64,000 bases of DNA from Flammeovirga agarivorans (GCF_012641475.1 NZ_JABAIL010000007.1:1-64000), one strand, 5' to 3'; positions 46,314 through 56,372 are shown, counted from the first letter of the stretch. Translations and numbers: made by a program. Notes: generated by a model not told the origin, from the sequence alone.

Positions 46314-47867
46314 ATGAAACGAATAAACTATTATTTACTGGCATGTATATCTTTAATCGGATTATCATGTCAAAAAAATACTTCAACAGCAACCAAAGAG
46401 GTAACGAGTAAACCCAATATTATTTTTGTCTATTTAGACGATTTGGGATACGGAGATATTGGTGCAAATGGGGCTAAAAACTTAAACACTCCAAACTTTG
46501 ATGCATTAGCGAATGGTGGTATAAACTTCTCCAATGGTTATGCGTCTTCGGCAACATGTACACCTTCAAGATACGCTGCTTTTACTGGTCAATATCCTTG
46601 GAGAAAAAATGCTAAAATTCTTCCAGGTTCCGCACCGATGTTAATCGATACTGCTCAAGTAACCTTACCAAAAATGCTACAAGCGGCAGGGTATAATACA
46701 GCAATTATAGGTAAATGGCATTTAGGTTTAGGTACACACGATAAAGATTGGAATCAACATATTTCACCTGGTCCAAACGAGGTAGGATTTGATCAATCTT
46801 ATATTATGGCTGCTACTCAAGATAGAGTTCCAACTGTTTATATTGAAAATGGAGATGTAGTTAATTTAGATCCAAATGATCCAATTGAAATCAATTATAA
46901 AAAGAACTTCAAAGGTCAACCAACAGGTAAAGATAATCCTGAATTATTGACAATGAAATGGCACCATGGTCATAATAGTTCTATTGTTAATGGTATTCCT
47001 AGAATTGGTTTTATGAAAGGTGGTCAAGCTGCATTATGGAGTGATGTTGATATGGCGGATCACTTCTTAGGTAAAGTAAAAACATACATCAAAGAAAAAT
47101 CGAAAGAAGAAAAGCCATTCTTCTTAACGTATACAATGCAGCAACCACATGTACCTAGAACGCCACATCCAAGATTTGTTGGTAAATCAGGAATGGGACC
47201 AAGAGGTGATGTTATCGTTGAGGCAGATTGGTGTATAGGCGAATTAATGAAAACGATAAGAGAAGCGGGTATCGAAGAAAATACACTAATTGTCATCTCT
47301 TCAGACAATGGTCCAGTATTGAATGATGGTTATTATGATGATGCCGTTGAAAAACTTGGAGATCATGATCCAAGCGGAGGATTAAGAGGAGGAAAATATT
47401 CTTTATATGATGCGGGTGCACATGTTCCTTTTATTACTTATTGGAAAGGTCAGATTCAACCCGCGAAATCTGAGGCACTTGTTTGTCAAATGGATTTATT
47501 TGCTTCGTTAGCAGCATTAGTAGGTAGTGATATGAAATCGCAAGATTCTGAAAATGTATTGGATGCATTAGTAGGTAAGTCTAAAGAAGGTAGAGAATCT
47601 CTGATTTTAGAGGCAACTACAAGAACTTCATATAGAAAAGGTGATTTCGTTTTGATTCCTTCATATAAGGGACCAAAATTAAATACTAAAGTGGACATCG
47701 AATTAGGAAATAGCAATGAAATTGCCCTTTACAACTTAAAAGAAGATCCTGCTCAGAAAAACAATATTGCCAAAGCTAACCCTGAGCTTACAGCATCTTT
47801 ATTGAAAGACTTTGAAGCTAAAAGAGGAACTAATTATAAGAAAACTTCTAAGTTAGAATTAAAATAA
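46314..47867 (+). CDS. Type I sulfatase (lipoprotein)
   Basis: This 517-residue lipoprotein (lipobox LSC, Cys19) is a formylglycine-dependent sulfatase. The active-site motif CTPSR at 82-86 would be matured to formylglycine. LDDLGYGDIG (D42, D43) and ISSDNGPVLNDG supply the calcium ligands. GKWHLG is the second family signature. It removes sulfate esters, probably from sulfated algal glycans. The maturase (anSME or FGE) is not in the window. A perfect parS-like palindrome lies about 240 bases upstream. Confidence 0.93.
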   Translation: MKRINYYLLACISLIGLSCQKNTSTATKEVTSKPNIIFVYLDDLGYGDIGANGAKNLNTPNFDALANGGINFSNGYASSATCTPSRYAAFTGQYPWRKNAKILPGSAPMLIDTAQVTLPKMLQAAGYNTAIIGKWHLGLGTHDKDWNQHISPGPNEVGFDQSYIMAATQDRVPTVYIENGDVVNLDPNDPIEINYKKNFKGQPTGKDNPELLTMKWHHGHNSSIVNGIPRIGFMKGGQAALWSDVDMADHFLGKVKTYIKEKSKEEKPFFLTYTMQQPHVPRTPHPRFVGKSGMGPRGDVIVEADWCIGELMKTIREAGIEENTLIVISSDNGPVLNDGYYDDAVEKLGDHDPSGGLRGGKYSLYDAGAHVPFITYWKGQIQPAKSEALVCQMDLFASLAALVGSDMKSQDSENVLDALVGKSKEGRESLILEATTRTSYRKGDFVLIPSYKGPKLNTKVDIELGNSNEIALYNLKEDPAQKNNIAKANPELTASLLKDFEAKRGTNYKKTSKLELK

Positions 47868-47889
47868 TATTGACTTTTCATAACTTGAA

Positions 47890-47928
47890 AGGGGTGATTG
47901 CATTATACAATCACCCCTTATTTTTTTA
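47890..47928. terminator. Bidirectional terminator
   Basis: GGGGTGATTG pairs with CAATCACCCC around a 7-base loop, with a T-run after it. It lies between convergent genes. Confidence 0.9.
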
Positions 47929-47954
47929 TAACTATTTTGTATGATAAAAATTAA

Positions 47955-49013
47955 TTACCACTTTATCCATTTCTTTTTTCTAAAATAATTGAGCATAAAC
48001 AGAGTAATGATTATCATAAATACCCACATGAAATAATAAGAATATTTGAACCTCAATTCTGGAATATTTTCGAAGTTGGTACCGTAGATCCCGGCAATAA
48101 AAGTGAGTGGAATAAAGATGACTGAAAAGATGGTTAAGGTCATCATCACACTGTTGAGTTTTGAGGAGATCGTAGTGTGATAAATATTTAACTGATCAGA
48201 AAGAATTTCCCTATATCCGTCAGCAATCTCATTCGATTGTTTTAAATCATTCAAAAGCTCATTGAAATAGACACTAGAACTATCGTTGATATATTCTACA
48301 TCGTATTTTGTAAGCATTGTAATCGTTTCTAATGCAGGCTTAATATTTCTTCTTATTCTATTGACAAGTTTCTTGTAGGTGATAATCTGATCTAAGATTT
48401 CCATATTCTGCTCAGTAAGAAGGATCTCTTCAAATGCATCAATATCATCTCCTAACTCTCTTAGCAACAGTATATAGTGATCTACAACAATGTCTAAGAT
48501 TCTGAAAACTAAATAGTCCATTGAATTCTCAACAATACGTTTTTTGCCTTTCTTGATAATCTCAATTAATGGATCAAAAATAGTTGTAGGTTTTTCTGTG
48601 AAAGAGAGAATTGCATTTTTATGAATCACAAGACTGAAATGATCTGTAGATATCGTTTTTTTCTCTTTATCATAATCAAACATCTTCAATGATATAAAGA
48701 ATGCATTTTCGTATTCCTGGAAGGTTGGACGTAAGGAAGTATCTAAAATATCTGATAATATATGGGAATTGATACGGTTATTCTTTAATTGTTCAACGAG
48801 ATCAACATCATGCAAACCATTAAAAGTGATCCATGTTAGAGATTTCTTCTCTAGGTATCCTCTTGCTTCTGAAATATTATTGATAGAAAATTCTTCAAAA
48901 TGGTCGGGTCCAAAGTCCATTAAGTGAACATCTACTTCAGTATTTCTATGCTTCCCAATATATACGAGTTCATCAGGGGAAATATATTTTTTAGTATTTT
49001 CTTGTTGAGTCAT
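47955..49013 (-). CDS. CorA-family divalent-cation transporter with altered GMN motif
   Basis: This 352-residue protein has a long soluble N-terminal part (1-285) rich in acidic helices. Two C-terminal transmembrane helices follow (about 293-312 and 326-345), as in CorA. The family's selectivity signature, GMN, reads GTN here (IAGIYGTNFENIPEL; Thr312). Other features such as LNSVMMTLTIFSVIFIPLTFIAGIYG are typical. It probably moves magnesium, cobalt or another metal, with changed selectivity possible. It stands alone behind a terminator shared with the sulfatase gene. Confidence 0.88.
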   Translation of the reverse strand: MTQQENTKKYISPDELVYIGKHRNTEVDVHLMDFGPDHFEEFSINNISEARGYLEKKSLTWITFNGLHDVDLVEQLKNNRINSHILSDILDTSLRPTFQEYENAFFISLKMFDYDKEKKTISTDHFSLVIHKNAILSFTEKPTTIFDPLIEIIKKGKKRIVENSMDYLVFRILDIVVDHYILLLRELGDDIDAFEEILLTEQNMEILDQIITYKKLVNRIRRNIKPALETITMLTKYDVEYINDSSSVYFNELLNDLKQSNEIADGYREILSDQLNIYHTTISSKLNSVMMTLTIFSVIFIPLTFIAGIYGTNFENIPELRFKYSYYFMWVFMIIITLFMLNYFRKKKWIKW

Positions 49014-49045
49014 TAATTAAAAAATAAAAAAGATTGTCAATTCGA

Positions 49046-50593
49046 TTACCCATTAAAAACGATAGGTACAAGTGTTTGCGATAATAAGGTAAGCAATAGT
49101 ACGCTAATAATGTTAAGAATAATACCTATTCGGACCATTTGTTTTACTGTAATATGTCCACTTGCAAAAACGATAGCATTTGGAGGTGTAGCCATTGGTA
49201 ACATAAAAGCACAACTTGCGGCCATTGCTACAGGAGCTGCAAAAGTAAGTACATCATGACCTAATGCAACGGCAACACCGCCTACAACTGGAAGAAATAT
49301 TGTCGCTAATGCTGTATTGCTCATCACTTCAGTGGCGAATAACATAATTGTAATTAATAGCAACATCATGAATACACCTTGTATCGAAGTACTATTTGAT
49401 ATGGCTTCACCTAAAAATTCTATTACACCAGCGTTTCCTAAAGCAGAAGCCATACTTAAACCCCCACCAAATAAAACTAGCACTCCCCATGGTAATTTCT
49501 CAGTGTCTTTCCATGCTAAAATAAAAGTACCATCAGATTGGTTTGTGGGAATAATAAAAAGTAATACAGAAACAAAGATAGCTATACTGGAATCATTTAA
49601 TTGAATAGGAGCATACTGATTGATTAATGACCTGAAAGTCCAAAGAAAAGCGGACAATACAAAAACTATGGCGACAGACTTTTCTTCCCAACCCATCGGA
49701 CCAAGTTCATTGTATTTTTCCTCAATGAGTTCTTTACCACCTTTAAGTTCTTTTAGGTGATTAGGATATATGAGTTTCGTTAAGACAAAATACAGAATAA
49801 CCATCATTACTGATGAAAACGGAATACCGATCAGCATCCAACGAAAAAAATCTATTTCAATATTGTAAGTTTCTTTCATAAATCCACCAAAGATGGCATT
49901 AGGAGGTGTACCTATTAATGTGGCAATTCCTCCAATACTTGCAGCATATGCAATACCTAGCATCATTGAAATGGCAAAGTTCTTTTTATTCTTCTCGGGT
50001 GTTTTTTCATTATTTGATGACAATAAAAGAATGATTGACGTAGCAATAGGAAGCATCATCACTGTAGTCGCTGTGTTAGAAATCCACATACTTAAAAAAG
50101 CAGTAGCGAGCATAAACCCTAAAATAATCTGATTAGCACTTGTTCCTGTAACCTTCACAATACTCAATGCAATTCTTAGATGTAGTTTCCATTTTTCCAT
50201 GGCAAGTGCTACAATAAAACCACCCATAAATAGAAAAATTATTGGATTGGCATAAGGAGCCGCTGTTGCCTTAATAGAAAGCACATCAAAAAATGGAAAA
50301 ACTACTAGTGGGAGTAAGGCTGTCACGGCCAAAGGAACTGTTTCAGTCACCCACCAAACAAGCATCCAAGCAGCAAGAGCAATAACGGTTATTCCATTAT
50401 TTGTGATACCATCTGGAAATAATGGTAATAGTTTTATGAGTATAAATAATAATGGACCTAATATCCCTCCAATTTTCTTTTCTAGAGAATATCCAGCAAG
50501 ATCAGGAGCTTGTGTAGTTACCGGATTTTCAGGATGTTTTAAGTCGTTGAGGTTATGTTTTAAATCATCAGGATTGATGTCACTTCTTTTCAT
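49046..50593 (-). CDS. SLC13/DASS-family sodium-coupled anion symporter
   Basis: This 515-residue protein has about 11-12 membrane helices after a 45-residue cytoplasmic start. It carries the paired SNT motifs of the DASS family (SNTATTVMMLP and SNTALATIFLP), plus GTPPNAIFGGFM and TPPNAIVFASG. These import dicarboxylates such as succinate or malate, or sulfate, with sodium. The substrate is not certain; sulfate is attractive beside two sulfatases but not shown. The gene for the CorA-like protein follows 32 bases downstream. Confidence 0.92.
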   Translation of the reverse strand: MKRSDINPDDLKHNLNDLKHPENPVTTQAPDLAGYSLEKKIGGILGPLLFILIKLLPLFPDGITNNGITVIALAAWMLVWWVTETVPLAVTALLPLVVFPFFDVLSIKATAAPYANPIIFLFMGGFIVALAMEKWKLHLRIALSIVKVTGTSANQIILGFMLATAFLSMWISNTATTVMMLPIATSIILLLSSNNEKTPEKNKKNFAISMMLGIAYAASIGGIATLIGTPPNAIFGGFMKETYNIEIDFFRWMLIGIPFSSVMMVILYFVLTKLIYPNHLKELKGGKELIEEKYNELGPMGWEEKSVAIVFVLSAFLWTFRSLINQYAPIQLNDSSIAIFVSVLLFIIPTNQSDGTFILAWKDTEKLPWGVLVLFGGGLSMASALGNAGVIEFLGEAISNSTSIQGVFMMLLLITIMLFATEVMSNTALATIFLPVVGGVAVALGHDVLTFAAPVAMAASCAFMLPMATPPNAIVFASGHITVKQMVRIGIILNIISVLLLTLLSQTLVPIVFNG

Positions 50594-50730
50594 GTAGATT
50601 GAGAGTAGCTTTTAAGATTATATCACTATAGCAATGAATTAAATAGTGAATTTATTTGTATGACAATTTATCTAAAAAAAAGGAACTTGAAAAGAAGTAG
50701 AAGTTGTTGAAGAGGTAAATAATTAAGTAT

Positions 50731-50765
50731 AAAAAATGGCTACCTCAAAATATTTGAAGTAGCCT
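50731..50765 (-). terminator. Terminator of fabH
   Basis: GGCTAC pairs with GTAGCC around a stem-loop with TCAAA and TTTGA. On the minus strand it is followed by a T-run. Confidence 0.75.
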
Positions 50766-50774
50766 GATATATTT

Positions 50775-51770
50775 TTACCATTTGATGATAGCACTAGCCC
50801 AAGTGAAACCTGAACCAAATGCAGCCAAACAAATAATGTCACCGTCTTTTATTCTACCCTCTTTAAAGGCAGTAGTTAAACTGATCGGAATAGAAGCAGC
50901 GGTAGTATTACCATATTTCTGAATAGTATTGACTACTTTCTCGTCAGGCAATTTCATCTTTGCTTGCACAAAGTTTGAAATTCTTAAGTTAGCTTGGTGA
51001 GGTACCAATAAGTCAATATCGCCAGGTTGTAAATTATTAGCCTTTAGTGCTTCGGCAATTACCTCTTGGAATCTTACCACAGCATTTTTAAAGACAAACT
51101 GACCATCCATATATGGGAAAGCAGAACCACCAGGTTTCCAATAGTCTGGATTATTTCTTTCAGGTTTTGTAAAACCAGGGTCAATTACGGCTAACTTTTC
51201 GGCATGCTCACCTTCAGAGTGCATATGTGTGGAAAGAATACCTCTGTCTTCATCTGTTGCTGTAAGTATAGCAGCACCCGCTCCGTCACCAAATAATACG
51301 GTTACGGCTCTTCCTTCATCAGAGAAATCTAAGCCTCGGGAGTGAATTTCCGAACCTACCACTAAGACATTCTTATACATACCTGTCTTAATGTATTGGT
51401 CAGCAATTGAAATACCATATACAAAACCAGAACATTGTTGTCTGATATCTAATGCAGGTACCGTTCTGAAACCTAATTCTCTTTGTAAAAGCACACCAGA
51501 ACCAGGGAAAATATAGTCGGCACTTAGTGTACAATAAATAATGAGATCAATATCTTCAGCTTTCATTTCGGCCATATCCAAAGCTTCTTGTGTTGCTTTG
51601 GCAGCAAGGTGATAGTTGGCTTCTTCAGGAGCTGCATACCTTCTTTCTTGAATACCTGAACGCTCTTGAATCCACTCGTCTGAAGTAGTAATGATTTTCG
51701 ATAAATCATCGTTGGTAACGACCTTTTCGGGTACGTAAAACCCTAAGCCTGCAATTTTGGCGTTTTTCAT
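50775..51770 (-). CDS. fabH: Beta-ketoacyl-ACP synthase III family protein
   Basis: This 331-residue thiolase-fold enzyme has the KAS III triad: Cys113 in QQCSGFVYGI, His in VPHQANLRI (near 255) and Asn in YGNTTAAS (near 286). It also has GDGAGAAIL and a GSGFTWASAI ending. KAS III starts fatty-acid synthesis from acetyl-CoA or branched primers. Because the main fab cluster is not here, this may be a second copy serving a special acyl or secondary product. It is followed by a terminator and lies 94 bases downstream of pyrF. Confidence 0.92.
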   Translation of the reverse strand: MKNAKIAGLGFYVPEKVVTNDDLSKIITTSDEWIQERSGIQERRYAAPEEANYHLAAKATQEALDMAEMKAEDIDLIIYCTLSADYIFPGSGVLLQRELGFRTVPALDIRQQCSGFVYGISIADQYIKTGMYKNVLVVGSEIHSRGLDFSDEGRAVTVLFGDGAGAAILTATDEDRGILSTHMHSEGEHAEKLAVIDPGFTKPERNNPDYWKPGGSAFPYMDGQFVFKNAVVRFQEVIAEALKANNLQPGDIDLLVPHQANLRISNFVQAKMKLPDEKVVNTIQKYGNTTAASIPISLTTAFKEGRIKDGDIICLAAFGSGFTWASAIIKW

Positions 51771-51818
51771 ACTTTACTCGGTTTTCTATGTGTTTATGTT
51801 AGTAAGCTTATAACAAAG

Positions 51819-51858
51819 AGTCAATGCAACGAAATCTGATTAAGTCGTTGCATTGACT
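51819..51858 (-). terminator. Hairpin after pyrF
   Basis: AGTCAATGCAACGA pairs perfectly with TCGTTGCATTGACT around a 12-base loop. The following tail on the minus strand has only a short T stretch, so termination is likely but not certain. Confidence 0.6.
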
Positions 51859-51864
51859 ATTATG

Positions 51865-52680
51865 TTACAAATATTTATCTAAAAGCTCTGACATTTCTGC
51901 CTGAAGCTTTTTTGCTTCTTGTTGAGCAACTTCTGCAAAATCTTCTCCATTAGATGCATATATAATACCTCTTGAAGAGTTGACTAATAAGCCACATTCT
52001 TTGTTCATTCCGTATTTTGCCACTCCTTGTAAGTCACCACCTTGAGCACCAACACCAGGTACAAGAAGGAAATTATCAGGAGCCACTTTTCTTACATCAA
52101 GAAGGCTTTCTGCTCTTGTAGCACCTACCACAAACATCAATTGTTCAGGAGTAGCCCATTCTTGATTTTTAAGCATTACATCTTGGAATAAGTAATTGCC
52201 GGTGTCTTTGTTGATGATTTTTTGAAAATCTAATCCACCTTTATTGGAAGTATGTGCAAGAACAATCACCCATTTACCATCCATTAAGAACGGAGTCACT
52301 GAATCTTCTCCCATATAAGGAGCAACAGTAATAGAGTCAAAATCCATGTTTTCAAAAAATGCTTTTGCGTACATTTTTGATGTATTACCAATATCACCTC
52401 TTTTTGCATCAGCAATTGAAAAGTGAGTCTTTGGCATATACTCCAACGTCTTTTGAAGTGAGTCCCATCCTTGAGGCCCTAATGATTCATAGAATGCAAT
52501 ATTAGGTTTATAAGACACACAGTAATCTGCAGTAGCATCAATTATTTGTTTGTTAAAAGCAAAAATAGGGTCATCCTCTTTGTGTAAATGAGCAGGAATT
52601 TTTGTCGGATCAGTATCTAAGCCTACGCATAGGAAACTTTCTTTTTTCTTGATCTCTCCAAATAACTCTTCTTTTGTCAT
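51865..52680 (-). CDS. pyrF: Orotidine 5'-phosphate decarboxylase, type 2
   Basis: This 271-residue enzyme has [12 protein letters not shown] and the catalytic [11 protein letters not shown] (Lys and paired Asp). VPGVGAQGG and [11 protein letters not shown] bind phosphate. The length and motifs match the longer type 2 PyrF. It makes UMP from OMP, the last step of pyrimidine synthesis. No other pyr gene is present. If it is the only copy in the genome, the replicon would be essential, supporting chromid status. Confidence 0.95.
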   Translation of the reverse strand: MTKEELFGEIKKKESFLCVGLDTDPTKIPAHLHKEDDPIFAFNKQIIDATADYCVSYKPNIAFYESLGPQGWDSLQKTLEYMPKTHFSIADAKRGDIGNTSKMYAKAFFENMDFDSITVAPYMGEDSVTPFLMDGKWVIVLAHTSNKGGLDFQKIINKDTGNYLFQDVMLKNQEWATPEQLMFVVGATRAESLLDVRKVAPDNFLLVPGVGAQGGDLQGVAKYGMNKECGLLVNSSRGIIYASNGEDFAEVAQQEAKKLQAEMSELLDKYL

Positions 52681-52926
52681 GATGCTATATATAGTTACAT
52701 TATTTGTATTTGGTCTCCCAAATTTGAATCACTTAAAATCGAGTAAAAATATGGAAATATAACGTAAGAATGAAAAGAAGCTGATATTATACGTATTAAA
52801 ATCTATTGATCAATTTTACAATGCTGATTTTAAGTGTTTTGAATGAGAGTGCTTGTTCTTTACTTTTTTTTCAATCAGCTTTATCATGCACAATTGAAAT
52901 CAAGTAAATAATCGATTCATATAATT

Positions 52927-53553
52927 ATGAAAAAGTCATTAGCAGTTTTTGATATTGATGGTACCTTACGCCAAATTTTTGATCCTTGGATGATGTTGCA
53001 TCACTACTTTAATACTGAGGAAGAAGGCGGAAAAATTTATTCAAATTGGAGAGAAGGGAAAATCACCTATCAAGAAATGTGTGATCAAGATGCCGCTTTG
53101 TGGAAGGGTAAGTCTAAAGAAGAAATGATTAAACCTTTAGTGAATAACCCTGTAAGAAAAGGTGCAAAGGAAGTGATCCAATTTTATAAAGATAGGGGAT
53201 ATGTATGTGTTGGGATTTCAACAGGACTTTCTTTTCTAAATGATATAACGGCAGAGGAGTTAGGTTTAGATAAGGTATATAGTAATGAAATTGTCTTTGA
53301 AGATAATGTTTGTACAGGGAAATGTATTATTCATGTCGAAGAGTTTCATAAAGACAAGATATTGGATAAAGTGGTGAAAGAATTTTCTATCACAGGAGAT
53401 ATTGTAGCTTTTGGTGATGGTGAAGCAGATGTTGAACTGTTTAAAAATGCGGCACAATCTGTAGCTGTTTTTCCAAGAAAACCGTTTATTAAAGAAGCGG
53501 CTGATTTCTGTATTGAAGAAGAACCAATTGATCAGATTTTAGCTTTTCTATAA
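52927..53553 (+). CDS. HAD-superfamily (PSP-like, HAD-IB) phosphatase
   Basis: This 208-residue protein has HAD motif I FDIDGTLRQ (Asp nucleophile), a helical cap, motif II GISTGLS and motif IV FGDGEADVELF. It resembles phosphoserine phosphatase-like HAD-IB enzymes acting on small phosphoesters. The substrate is unknown. It has a long AT-rich upstream region and ends at a hairpin shared with selO. Confidence 0.85.
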   Translation: MKKSLAVFDIDGTLRQIFDPWMMLHHYFNTEEEGGKIYSNWREGKITYQEMCDQDAALWKGKSKEEMIKPLVNNPVRKGAKEVIQFYKDRGYVCVGISTGLSFLNDITAEELGLDKVYSNEIVFEDNVCTGKCIIHVEEFHKDKILDKVVKEFSITGDIVAFGDGEADVELFKNAAQSVAVFPRKPFIKEAADFCIEEEPIDQILAFL

Positions 53554-53583
53554 AAAAGGAGTCACAATGGACTCCTTTTTTTA
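53552..53583. terminator. Bidirectional terminator
   Basis: AAAAAGGAGTC pairs with GACTCCTTTTT around a 6-base loop, between the convergent HAD and selO genes. It overlaps the selO stop codon. Confidence 0.85.
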
Positions 53584-55143
53584 TGAACTACAAGATAGCA
53601 TCGAACAACCTACTTTGTGTCTTGCCCAATCTGGCCTTTTTGCAAACCATTTTTCTGCATCTTCCTGTTCATCATATGGTTTCTTTAATAATTGGAAAAG
53701 CTCATCAATTAATTCATAATTCCCTTTATCTGCTTCATCAATAGCAAGCTGTGCCATATAATTTCTCAGAACATATTTAGGGTTGATCTGATTCATCTTC
53801 TCTTTTCTTTGTTGATCACTATGCGTTTCTTTTTCTAATCTTGCCAAGTATTTATCAAACCAATTTTGCCATTCTTCTTTTACTTTACCATCAAATTCCT
53901 CTTTATGATAGAAAGCATCAAGGATGATATCAGTTTGTTGAATGAAGGGTTTATCTTTTTCGATATTTGCAAGGTTTCTAAAGAAGATGGTCATGTCCGT
54001 TTCAACTAAATGTAATGTCTTATTTAGTTGATCTATTAATTCTTTATCATTAGTATCCGTTTCAAAAAGACCTAACTTACTCTTCATCATTTTTTCATAT
54101 TTCTGATGATAGATGGCACTAAATGATTCAAGTGCATTTTGTAAACCTTCTGCTTCCCCAATAAGTGGATACAAAGCATTGGCCAATTTATATAAGTTCC
54201 ATGCTATAATTTCGGCTTGATTACCAAATCGATACCTTTTATGTTCTCTATCTGTAGTATTTGGAGTCCATCCAAAGTCAAAACCTTCTAACCAACCATA
54301 GGGACCGTAATCTATTGTTAATCCAAGAATAGACATATTATCAGTGTTCATCACACCATGAACAAAACCTACTCTTAACCATTCGATAACCATATCTAAG
54401 CTTCTTTCCCCTACCTCTTTGAAAAACTCTAGATAGACTTTTTTATTTGGCGTTCCTAAATGTGGATAGAAATTTTCGATAGTATAGTCGGCTAATTTCT
54501 GAAGTGTGACCACATCATTATTGGCTGCCAAAATTTCAAAGTTACCAAACCTTATAAAACTCGGTGAAACTCTAGTAACAATGGCCCCTTTTTCATAGGC
54601 AGAGTTGCCATCATACATTACATCTCTCATTACCTGATCGCCAGATAATGCCAATGAAAGTGCTCTAGTTGTAGGTACTCCCAAATGAAACATTGCTTCA
54701 CTCATCAAATACTCTCTGATGGAAGATCGAAGTACCGCCAACCCGTCTGCAGAACGAGAATAAGGAGTTTCACCTGCACCTTTTAATTGTACCGCCCAAA
54801 GTTTGTCTAGATGTGTTACTTCAAATAGATTGGTAGCTCTTCCATCACCAAGTTGACCTGCCCAATGACCAAATTGATGGCCACCATAACACATAGCGTA
54901 AGGTTGGGTTCCTGAGTAAATTTTATTTCCAGTAAAGACATCTCTAAACTCTTCACTCTTACTTTCCTCTTCACTAATTCCTAGATTTTCTCTCATTTCA
55001 TCAGAAAGATGAAGAATTTGAGGTTGAGCAGTTTTTTTAGGCGTAACAGTAGAATAGCAAGCGTTAATTACTTGACGCCTTGTATTTTCTTTATCCGGAT
55101 CTGCTGGTAATGAAGTAAAAGTGTTGGTGATATTAAGATGCAT
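53581..55143 (-). CDS. selO: Protein adenylyltransferase SelO (YdiU family)
   Basis: This 520-residue pseudokinase-fold protein matches SelO/YdiU. Signs are YAMCYGGHQFGHWAGQLGDGRA, LKGAGETPYSRSADGLAVLRSSIREYL (in outline), the active-site HGVMNTDNMSI and DYGPYGWLEGFD, and the conserved CSS at the C-terminus, where animal forms carry selenocysteine. It transfers AMP to Ser, Thr or Tyr of target proteins in redox stress. It stands alone; the region upstream is shared with the divergent DUF898 gene. Confidence 0.95.
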   Translation of the reverse strand: MHLNITNTFTSLPADPDKENTRRQVINACYSTVTPKKTAQPQILHLSDEMRENLGISEEESKSEEFRDVFTGNKIYSGTQPYAMCYGGHQFGHWAGQLGDGRATNLFEVTHLDKLWAVQLKGAGETPYSRSADGLAVLRSSIREYLMSEAMFHLGVPTTRALSLALSGDQVMRDVMYDGNSAYEKGAIVTRVSPSFIRFGNFEILAANNDVVTLQKLADYTIENFYPHLGTPNKKVYLEFFKEVGERSLDMVIEWLRVGFVHGVMNTDNMSILGLTIDYGPYGWLEGFDFGWTPNTTDREHKRYRFGNQAEIIAWNLYKLANALYPLIGEAEGLQNALESFSAIYHQKYEKMMKSKLGLFETDTNDKELIDQLNKTLHLVETDMTIFFRNLANIEKDKPFIQQTDIILDAFYHKEEFDGKVKEEWQNWFDKYLARLEKETHSDQQRKEKMNQINPKYVLRNYMAQLAIDEADKGNYELIDELFQLLKKPYDEQEDAEKWFAKRPDWARHKVGCSMLSCSS

Positions 55144-55361
55144 CGTACAGATTGTTTGTGAAATACTCTGATGTTAAGCAGCAAAAGTAATTCTACTACT
55201 TGAGAGTGCCAATTTTTTTAAACCTAACTTTGAAATATGTAATAATGTTTTTTTTCCTCAATTATGTGTTTAAATTTGCTAAGCAGACTATTTATAAATC
55301 AGAAAGACATTTTAAATTTTTATATAAACAAAAAGTAAACTTAACTCAACTTTTTTATATC

Positions 55362-56309
55362 ATGCAGAATACAAAAACTAGACTTCAGTTTCGTGGGAGT
55401 GGGAGTGAATACTTTGGTATTGAAATCGTCAACTATTTCCTAACTGGTATTACTTTGGGTATGTATTACCCGTGGGCAAAGGCTAAGAAACTTAAATATC
55501 TTTATGGTTCGACCTCTTTACAAAATGAACGCTTTACATTTCATGGTACTGGTAAAGAAATGTTTAAAGGCTTTATTAAAGTAGTCGCTTTAATGATCGC
55601 TTTTTATGTAGGTATGGTGGGTCTTGCAATGACTGGTGATTCCACATTATTGGCTATCGGTATTGGTGTTTTTTATATTGGTTTATTCTTATTAATTCCA
55701 ATTGCAATTCATGGATCATTAAGGTACCGCTTATCGAGAACTTCTCTGAAGAGTATCCATTTTGGTTACCGTGGTGAAGTAGGTGAACTTATTAAAAAGT
55801 ATTTTAAAGGGTTGTTCTTGTCTTTAATTACATTGAACTTCTATGCACCTTGGTTTATCGTTGAGCTGAGAAAGTACATCATTGGAAATATCCGATATGG
55901 AGATGTAGAGATGAAGTTTACAGGTAAAGGTGAGGAGCTATTTAAAATTTACCTTAAAGGTTTAATCTTGACAATGATCACATTTGGTATCTATGGTTTC
56001 TGGTTCCAAGCAGCAGTTTTACGCTACGAATATGAACATATGAAAGTAGTACAAAATGGAAAAGAGCTTGATATGGACCTAGATGTAACTGGTGGGGAGC
56101 TATTTGGTTTAATCTTAGTTAACTTACTTATCGTGATGTTTACATTTGGTTTAGGTGCTCCATTTGTTACTATTAGAACAATGAAATTCATTGCTGAGAG
56201 AATTACAATTATTGGAGAGTTAGATCTTGATATTGTACAGCAAACTGAAGAAGATTACAAGGATGCTACTGGCGAAGATATGCTAGATGCACTTGAAATC
56301 GAACTTTAG
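55362..56309 (+). CDS. DUF898 (YjgN-family) membrane protein
   Basis: This protein of about 315 residues is of the DUF898/YjgN type. It has repeated modules of FRGSGSEYFGIEIVNYFLTGITLGMYYPWAKAKKLKY (in outline) and FTGKGEELFKIYLKGLILTMITFGIYGFWF, each a soluble strand and one or two membrane helices, about six helices in all. I chose the ATG at 55362 because the 54 upstream codons are AT-rich and unlike the family. In many bacteria this family is found next to M48 peptidases, as here. Function unknown. Confidence 0.88.
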   Translation: MQNTKTRLQFRGSGSEYFGIEIVNYFLTGITLGMYYPWAKAKKLKYLYGSTSLQNERFTFHGTGKEMFKGFIKVVALMIAFYVGMVGLAMTGDSTLLAIGIGVFYIGLFLLIPIAIHGSLRYRLSRTSLKSIHFGYRGEVGELIKKYFKGLFLSLITLNFYAPWFIVELRKYIIGNIRYGDVEMKFTGKGEELFKIYLKGLILTMITFGIYGFWFQAAVLRYEYEHMKVVQNGKELDMDLDVTGGELFGLILVNLLIVMFTFGLGAPFVTIRTMKFIAERITIIGELDLDIVQQTEEDYKDATGEDMLDALEIEL

Positions 56310-56327
56310 GAAGAATTCAATAATAAC

Positions 56328-56366
56328 AAGCCTTGGAGAGTATCAAAGCTCTTCAAGGCTTTTTTA
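56328..56366 (+). terminator. Terminator after the DUF898 gene
   Basis: AAGCCTTG pairs with CAAGGCTT with an inner AGAG/CTCT stem, then a T-run. The next gene starts 7 bases later, so it may be an attenuator rather than a full stop. Confidence 0.7.
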
Positions 56367-56372
56367 CATAAT

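Noticed and set aside
46210-46392. A 60-codon leftward frame before the sulfatase
   Set aside because: It overlaps the sulfatase start and has no recognisable features.
50605-50622. An iteron-like match, GTAGCTTTTAAGATTATA, upstream of the DASS transporter
   Set aside because: Three or more differences from consensus and no neighbour; within chance in AT-rich DNA.
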